A stretch of 64,000 nucleotides of DNA from JBNJFY01 sp051747265 (lineage in GTDB: Bacteria > Bacteroidota > Rhodothermia > Balneolales > Balneolaceae). Every line of letters starts with the position of its first letter. Positions within the stretch are counted from its first letter, which is position 1. The DNA lies in the NCBI GenBank assembly GCA_051747265.1, contig JBNJFY010000001.1:744001-808000 (forward strand). Reading direction: 5' to 3'. Made by a program: the position numbers and the translations under genes. The notes beneath the pieces were generated by a model. That model did not search any database. It saw only the letters and a list, made by a program, of their open reading frames with translations, and was not told the origin of the DNA. Shown piece after piece: positions 31,601 to 40,600 of the stretch.

Positions 31601-34600
31601 AGCCCCGGAATTAGTCGCCGTGATACTGGTGGTTCCGGCGGTGTTAATCTGTACTGAATGTCCGGCCAGTTGTCCCGAGGTAAAGTTCCCGGTGGTTCCG
31701 CCGCCGCTGGCGAATGTCGGTCCACTCAGGTCCACAGTTCCGGTGAAGCCGGATACCGTGTTATCAAATTCATCCTGGGCCGTAATCTGAATATCAAAAC
31801 TGTTGCCCGCGGTTTGGGTTCCGATATTCCCCCCGCCGTTGGCTTCCACCACGAAGTGATCCAAGCCGGCGTCGGATACCGCGAATGAGTTACTGGTACC
31901 ATTTTCAGCTCCCGAGGAATTCGTAGCGGTCAGTGTTGCATTCGACGCGGTCTCTTTGAGCGTAACGCCAAAGCCGGTTAACACTCCGGATGTAAAGTTG
32001 CCGGTGGTTGTGGTTTGTCCGGTGTCAAATGTGCTGTTGGTGGTAGTCAGATCCACCGTACCGGAGAAATCTGCTGTGTTTCCATAACTGTCCTGAGCCG
32101 TTATTTGAATATCGAAGCTACTACCCGCGGTTTGGTCGGCGATGGTACCGCCACCGTTGGCTTCCACTACAAAGTCACTTACCGCATCCGGATCTACTGT
32201 AACACCCTGCGTTTGATCATCCGTCACACCGGTAACATTTATGGTCAAGGTGTGGGTAGCAGCCGTTTCTAAGGTCACGGGGACCGTCGCGGAACCGCTA
32301 CTGAAATTGGTGGTAGTATTGAATATAGTTCCATCACCGGCCTGATCGCTGGTTACGGTTACGCTAATGGATCCATCCAAGTTGGAACCGGCGGCATCTT
32401 TGGCATTGGTAATGGACAGGTTGAAAGGGGATCCGGCCGTCTTATTCCCGGCAATCGCCAAGGCCACATCAAATCCGGAGGCATCTTCCACCTGGGTCAT
32501 ATCGAACGGATCGGTCGTGGCATTGCTTAGACTACCTGAGGAGATGGTCAGCTCGAAGCCTGTTCCATCTTTATCCAGAGTTAAATCATCGAAGGTCACC
32601 GAACCGCTTTGAATATCTTTGGTGGTGGTCCCGCCCAAGGTCGCGCCACTGCTGGGATCGTTGCTCAGACTGATAGAGACATTTTCAGGGCTTCCCAATC
32701 CTCCGGTGGATGCATTTCCGTACGGATCCTGGGTGACCACCGTCACGTCTCCGGTCGAAGTTGCTGACCCGTCGCTGCTACCGGTTCCGTCTGAAGGTTG
32801 TTGGGTGATCACCAACTGTGAAGAATTTGCGGCATCTATAGTAAAGCTGTTGGAGCTTCCCGTTTCACTGCCTGCTCCGGAATTGGTTGCGGTGATGGTT
32901 GCGGTTCCGGCCGTGTTAATTTGAACCGAATGACCGGTGAGCTGTCCAGTGGTAAAGTTACCGGTGGTTCCGCCACCACTGGTGAACGTAGGTCCACTAA
33001 GATCCACGGTTCCGGTAAAGCCTTCTACCGTGTTGTCAAATTCATCCTGAGCGGTAATCTGAATATCAAAGCTGCTGCCAGCTGTCTGATCCGCGATGTT
33101 TCCACCGCCACTAGCTTCGACTAAGTAATGATCCAGTCCGGCATCGGTAACTGCAAAGGAATTACTGGTGCCATTTTCAGCTCCCGAGGAATTCGTAGCG
33201 GTCAGTGTTGCATTCGACGCGGTCTCTTTGAGCGTAACGCCAAAGCCGGTTAACACTCCAGAGGTGAAGTTGCCTGTGGTAGTGGCTTGTCCGCTGGCAA
33301 AGGTGCTGTTGGTAGTGGTCAGATCCACCGTGCCGGAGAAATCTGCGGTATTGCCGTAACTGTCTTGCGCGGTAATCTGAATATCAAAAGAACTCCCCGC
33401 GGTTTGATCGGCAATGTTGCCGCCACCATTGGCTTCCACTACAAAGTTGTTTACGGCCGCCGGATCCACGGTTACTCCAATATTCTTGTCGTTGGACACC
33501 GGCGCTACATCGACCGTCAAGGTGTGACCGGAAGCAGTGGTCAGAGTTACCGGAACCGTCGCGGAACCGCTGGAAAAGTTGATAGCGGTATTCACGCGTT
33601 CGCCATCTTGGTCGCTGGTTACGGTTACATTGTAACTGCCATCCAAGTCGGATCCGGTTCCATCTTTTGCGTTGGTCAAAGCCAGGTCAAATGAATCCCC
33701 GGCTGTTTTATTTCCGGCTACATCTAAGGCCAGATCAAAGCCCGAGGCGTCTTCCACCTGACTCATATTGAAGGTGTTGGTGGTGACTGCAGTTAGTCCG
33801 GTGGAAGTGAACTGGATGTCAAAACCGGTTCCATCCTTGTCCAGCGTCAGATCATTAAAGGTCACCGATCCACTCTGGATATCCTGCGTTTTGGTTCCTC
33901 CCAAGGTTGCGCTACCGCTGGGATCGGTATTCAGTGCTGCGGTCACATCTTGTGGACTGGATAACCCGGACGTGGATGCATTACCGTAGTCATCCTGGGT
34001 TTCTACGGTTACATTACCAATAGAAGTGGCCGATCCGTCGCCGCTGCCCGTATTGTCTGTGGGTTGTTGGGAAATTACCAGCATACTGGCTGCGGCCGGA
34101 TCGACCGTAAAACTGTTGGAACTAACATCGGTGACACCGGCGGCGTCGGTGGAGAAATTCAATTGGTATCCGGAATCGGCGGTTTCAATGACTAGATCAC
34201 TGAAGTCAGCCTCCCCATTGGCATCGGTAGTCACCGTGGTGGTACCCGAGGCAAAATTGTTTTTATTCAGAGCCACGGTTACATCTTCCCCGCTGACCGG
34301 ATTGCCTTGCGCATCTACCATGGTCACTACGGGCGTACCCGCTATGGCGGATCCGGCGGTGGAGGTAGCGGGTTGGGTGGTCACACTCATTGAGGCGGCG
34401 GCCCCGGCTTCGAAGGTGATGGTGGGCTGGTCATCCAGCGTGGTGCCGCTGGCGGTAACGGTGACGGTCACTACTTCAGCAGTGGTATTGGTGACCGTTA
34501 CTTCGTAAGTACCGTTGGTACCGGTTTCACTGACCGTGCCCTCGGTGGCATCTCCGGTCAATCCGATTACGAAATCGCCATCGGCTTTGCCGCTGATCAC

Positions 34601-37600
34601 ATTATTATTGGCGTCTTTCAGGGCGATGGTCACCGTTGAGGTGCTGGTGCCGTCGGCGGTGACCGGACTGGTGGCCGTCACCGTTGAATTAGATGCGGAT
34701 ATGGCTCCGGGAGTAATTTCAAAGGTGTTGGATGTGACGCCGGTGAGTCCGGTTGAAGTGGCGGTCAGCGTGTAGCCGGTGTTGGCTTCGGCAATACTCA
34801 GATCGTTGAAACTGGCTACCCCGCTGGCGTTGGTGCTCTGCGTAGTGGTACCGGACAAAGTGCCTTGGTTGGCTGCGATGTCGATATCTACCCCGGAGCT
34901 ACTCACATTGTTGCCACCGGCATCCTGCAGTTGTACCTCCACAGCCGGCGAAATAGCTGACCCGGATTGTGCATCGGTGGGTTGCACCGAAATAGCTAAT
35001 TGTGAAGTACTACCTACATTCACCGTAATGCTTCCCGAAGTGCCCGAACCACCGGAGCCCGCGGTGGCGGTAATCGTGCCGGATCCAGCCGTACCGGTGA
35101 AGGTCAAGCCTAAATCGGTCAGATCAGCAACCCCATTTGAAAAATCACCGGCTTGATCCAGCACATTGTTGGAGCCGCTGCCTACGCCGCTCAGTGTTCC
35201 AGTCAGCGTTGTGCTCAAGGTGACGTTATCCGCCGAAGCATCAAAACTGGTGATGGTGTTGCCAAATTCATCGCGGGCGGTCAGTGTGTTGGTGCCGGTA
35301 AACGTCTCGCCTACGGTTTGGGGACTGTTCAAGGATACGGCGAAATTATCCAGACTGGCCGGATCTACGGTCGCCCCGACGGTTTGATCACTGGACACGC
35401 CGGTGACATCTACGGTTAAGGTATGCGTAGTAGCTGTTTCTAAGGTGACCGGAACGGTTGCTGATCCACTGCTGAAATTTACCGTCGTATTGTGAACTTC
35501 CCCATCACCGGCCTGATCACTGGTTACAATCACATTGATGGAGCCGTCCAGATTAGAACCGCCGGCGTCTTTGGCATTGGTAATAGAAAGATTGAAAGAG
35601 GAGCCTGCGGTCTTGTTGCCACCGGAAGCCAAGGCCACATCAAAGCCGGAATCATCCTCAACCTGGGTCATGTTGAAGGCATCGGAGACGACCGTGGACA
35701 GTCCGGTTGATGAAAACGCTACTTTGAATCCGGTACCGTCTTTATCCAGTTTCAGATCGGCAAAAGATGTAGATCCACTTTGAATATCTTGTGTCGTAGT
35801 TCCGCTCAATGTAGCGCCGCTACTGGGATCGGTATTTATGGCTACCGCCACGTTTTGCGGACTGGATAATCCTACCGTAGAAGCATTGCCGTAATCATCT
35901 TGGGTAGAAAGATCCACGGTACCAATTCCCGTAGCCGATCCATCATTGCTTCCGGTTCCGCCGATGGGCTGCTGGGTAATCACCAAGGTACTGGCTGCAG
36001 AAGGATTGACGGTAAAGCTATTGGAGGTGCCTGTTTCGGAGCCCGCACCCGAATTGGTCGCGGTAATGGTGGTAGTTCCGGCATTGTTTAATTGAACAGA
36101 GTGACCGGTTAGTTCACCGCCGGTGAAGTTGGCGGTGGTTCCGCCTCCGCTGGCGAAGGTGGGTCCGCTGAGATCCACGGTTCCGGTAAAGCCGGTGACC
36201 GTATTGTTGTACTGATCCTGTGCGATAATCTGAATATCGAAACTGCTGCCCGCGGTCTGAGCGCCGATGTTACCGCCACCGTTGGCTTCCACAACAAAGT
36301 GATCCAGGCTGGCCGGATCTACGGTAAAGGTATTGGAAGACACATCACTAACCCCGGCCGCATCGGTGGTGAAATTCAGTTGATACCCGGTGGCTGCGGT
36401 CTGAATGACCAGATCTGAAAAATTAACTTCCCCGTTGGCATCGGTGGTCAAGGTGGTGGTTCCTGACGCGAAGCTGTTTTTGTTTAGGCTGACCGTAATA
36501 TTCTCATTGCTCACCGGATTGCCCTCGCTGTCGTACATGGTGACCACGGGTGTTCCGGGAATAGCGGCTCCGGCGGTAGCGGTGGTTGGCTGGGTGGTCA
36601 CGCTCATGGATGCGGCCGCACCCACGGTAATATTGAAGGAGTTGGAGGTCAGGTCGGTAATGCCGCCCATTCCGGTAGAGGCATCCAGTTGGTAGCTGCC
36701 CACTTTATCTACAGACAGATCGGAGAAGGTGGCCGTCCCACTGGCCCAGTTTACATTGACACTGGCTGTGCCGGACAGGGTAGCCCCTTCCGTATTGGTT
36801 CCCGTAGTAAAGGCTAAGGAAATGGATTCTGTAGTTCCGCCGTCCGGATCAGAAGTCACCGTATTGCCGGCGGCATCTTGGACTTCCACGACCACATTAG
36901 ACATGGTTTGTCCAGCCGTGGTGCTGCTGGGCTGACTGCCAAAGGATAGTTGCGCGGGAGCGCCTGCGGTGATGGAGAAACTGGCCGAATTTTTATCCGC
37001 GGGACCACTGACATTGGTGGAGGCGGTCAATTGATAACTACCTACCAGATCAACAGAAAGATCGTTAAAGGTGGCGGTTCCGGATGCCCAATTGATGTTG
37101 ACCGTCTTGGTCCCGCTAAGCGTGGCGCCTTCGGTGTTGGTACCGGTGGTAAAAGCCAGGGTCACGGTTTCGGTGGTTCCGCCGTCCGGATCGCTAGTAA
37201 TGGTGTTGCCATCGGCATCTTGGACTTCCACCACCACATTGGATAGGGTGGATCCGGAACTGGTGGCTGATGGTTCACTGTTAAACACCAATTGATTGGC
37301 CGAAGCAGGATTGATGGTTACGCTACCACTGTTACCCGTTTTACCATTGTTAGCCGACGTCGCCGTAAATGTCCCGCTGCCGCTGGTGCCTTCATAGGTC
37401 ATACCCAGAGCGGTCAAGTCGGCAACCCCCGAAGCAAAATCTCCGGCTTGATCCAACACATTATTCCCGCCACTGCCTAGGCTGGTGACCGTTCCACCCA
37501 GATCATTGGAAATAGTGACATTGTCAGATGAAGCGTCAAAATCAGTTACCGTGTTTCCGTAAGCATCTTGAGCGGTGAGGGTATTGGTTCCGGTGAAGGC

Positions 37601-40600
37601 CGCGCGGTTGGTTTGCGGGGAGTTGAGATTCCAGGCGAACTGTTCCAGGGCTCCAAACCCAACGGTAATGCCCAGCGTAGATGATTCACTGATCGAACCA
37701 TCGGTAACGCCGATATTGGCGGTTTCATCCTTATAAAGCGTGATTCGACCATTATTTCCAGAGCTAACCGACGCCACCCCACTCGTAAAGGTGATGGGCG
37801 TACTCGTTCCCACATTTACTGGGTTTCCGTCTTTATCCGAAACGGTGGGATTGGTGCCGTCAGGAGCCGCATTGGCACCCGAGAAAGTCAGCGATTTATC
37901 GCCGGTGTAGCCGGTAGCAGTATTGCCATAGTTATCCACCGCAGTGATGGTAAAATCGCTGGTACCACCTGCGGTAATCGAAGTTGAGGTTGCCGCTAGG
38001 TCAAACGCTGCTGCGCTGTCCGGACCAACAGTAATATCTACGGTCGAAGATTCACTTATGGCCCCATCAGCCACCCCAATGGTGGCGGTTTCAGCAGTAT
38101 ACAGGGCAATTTGCCCGTTATTACCGCTACTAACTGAAGCCACCCCGTTGGAAAAATTGATGGTAGTCGCGGAACCCAGATTCACGGTACTTCCGCTCTT
38201 ATCGGTCACGGTGGCGTTGGATCCGTCCGGAGCCGCACTACCTCCGCTAAATGTTAACGTTTGATCTCCGGTATAGCCGGTAGCTGTATTGCCATACGCA
38301 TCTACAGCGGTAATGGTCAAGTTGGTGGTTCCGCCGGTGGTTAGATTGGTAGATCCGGCGGCAAGATTAAATGCTGCGGCGCTGGCTGGGCTGACGGTCA
38401 CATCCAGCGTAGCATTTTCACTGATGGAACCGTCAGTGACGCCAACCGTGGCGGTTTCGTCTTTATATAATACCATCGAACCATTGGACCCGCCACTTAC
38501 CGTAGCCTGTCCACTTGCAAAATTGATCGTAGTGGCCGTACCGAAATTAGTGGCCGTGCCATCTTTAGCAGTCACGGTTGGGTTTGTACCATCGGGAGCG
38601 GCACTGGCCCCTGAGAAGGTCAATGATTTATCGCCGGTGTAGCTGGTAGCCGTGTTTCCGTAGGTATCCTGCGCGGTGATGGTCAGCGATTGCGCGGATC
38701 CGGCCGTTTGGGTTCCGGAACCGGACAATACCAAGCGACTGGTCGTAGCGTGGTTGACCGTAATATTCTGGTTGGCCGCATAGGTCCCGTCATCGGCAGT
38801 GAGCTGGTGCGTACCGCTGGTTTGGTCCCTGTATTTGAAGGTTCCTGAGCTAACCCCTTCGGCAATGGTTAATTGATTGCTGGCTAAATCGGCGGTATTG
38901 GCTTGATTGCGGAACGTTCCCGTACCGCTGTCTGAGCTGAGGGTAATGGTGACTTCTGAGGTGGCCGGCGTTGGATTCCCAGCGCCATCCTGCAGTTCCA
39001 CAATAATATACTGTGAGGTTCCGCCCGCGGTAAACGTGCGCTGCGCGGTGGTAAAGGCGATGGCTGTATGCGGGGGCGGCGTAGTGGTAAGGGTACTACT
39101 CTGGCCACTAACGCCATTTCCATCGGAAGCCGTAATTTTGTGGTCGGTGTCTTCGGTGCCGCTGGTGGTAAAGGTAACCGTAGCCGTTCCGTTGGCATCG
39201 GTGGTACTGGTGGCCGATGCGAAACTGCCGCCATTGGTGCTGCTCCAGGTTACCGTCCGACCCGAGGTGGTGACATCATTTCCAAATTCGTCGGTCAATT
39301 GGGCGGTTATGGTGACATCCGTGCCCGCTTCCGGCGAACTGTCACTTACGCTTACTTGATATTGATCCGCGGCTCCGGCATCGACATTAAAGGAGTTACT
39401 GGTTCCGGTTTGTCCTTGGCCCGCGGCCGCATTGGTAGCGGTGACTGTTAAGCCGGAAGCGGTAGCTTGACTGACATTAATGGATCCGGTCCATTCGCCA
39501 CTGGTAAAGGGTCCCACTGTAGTTGGATCTACGGATCCCTCCGATGCGGTCAGATCCACATTTCCGGTAAACCCGGTAAAGGTGGTGGTCCCATCCGATT
39601 CTACCGCCGTGATGGTCACCGTAAAATCTTGTCCAGCGGTTTGCGGACTGGTGATATTACTGATGGTAAAGCCTGCGTGGGTAACCGGATTTACCGTAAA
39701 AGCACTCGCCAGTGTTGCCGACCCACCGCCCGGCGCTGGATTCTCGACCGTCACATCATAGGCCTGCGCTGTGGCGTCGTTAATATCCAGGTTGGCGGTC
39801 AACGTGGTGTAATCTGAGGAGCCTTCGATACTATTTATGGAGATCGCACTGCTGCCGTCGCCAAACTGCAAAGTGGTGACGTTATCCACCAAACCCGTTC
39901 CGGTGATGGTCACATCCACATTGGAGTATTGGTCGGCGTTGGTGGGATTGATGCTGGCGATGGTGGGCGCCGGGGGATCAACGACCTGGAACGTTGCCGG
40001 ATCGGTTTCTTCGCCGGTTCCCAGCGGCGGCGGACTGTACACGGTGATCTCGTAGTTGCCGTTACTGGTTAAATCCGACTCATAAATGGTGGCCTTCAGC
40101 TCCGAACTGCTCACAAAAGTGGTGGGGCGATCACTGCCGTCAAAACGAACCACCGAGCTGGATACCAGATTGGTCCCGTTGATGGTCATCTCAAACTGGG
40201 CTTCCCCACGGTATTTTTGGGTGGGATCGATACTGGTCAGCGATACATCATCGGGATTCAATATGGTAAAGGAATTCGAAGAACCGCTGATAAAGGGATC
40301 CGCCGTGTTGATGGCATTCAATACTGCGTTTTGATCCCCGGCATCGACCTTGATAGTGTGGGTGATGGTTCCGCTGGTAAAATTACCGGTCACCCGATAG
40401 CCGTCGGAAATAGGAACTTGCGAGGAGTAGAGCGTGACGGTTCCATCAAATCCAGTGTAAGTGCTTCCGACTCCATCTTTGGCGGTGATGATAATATCAA
40501 ACTCGGTTCCGGCGTATTTATCGGTACCCGGACTGGCCAGGGTGATCTCAAAAGAATCCACCCCAGTGACCGTCAACGTATTGGATTCCGCGCTTTCCTG

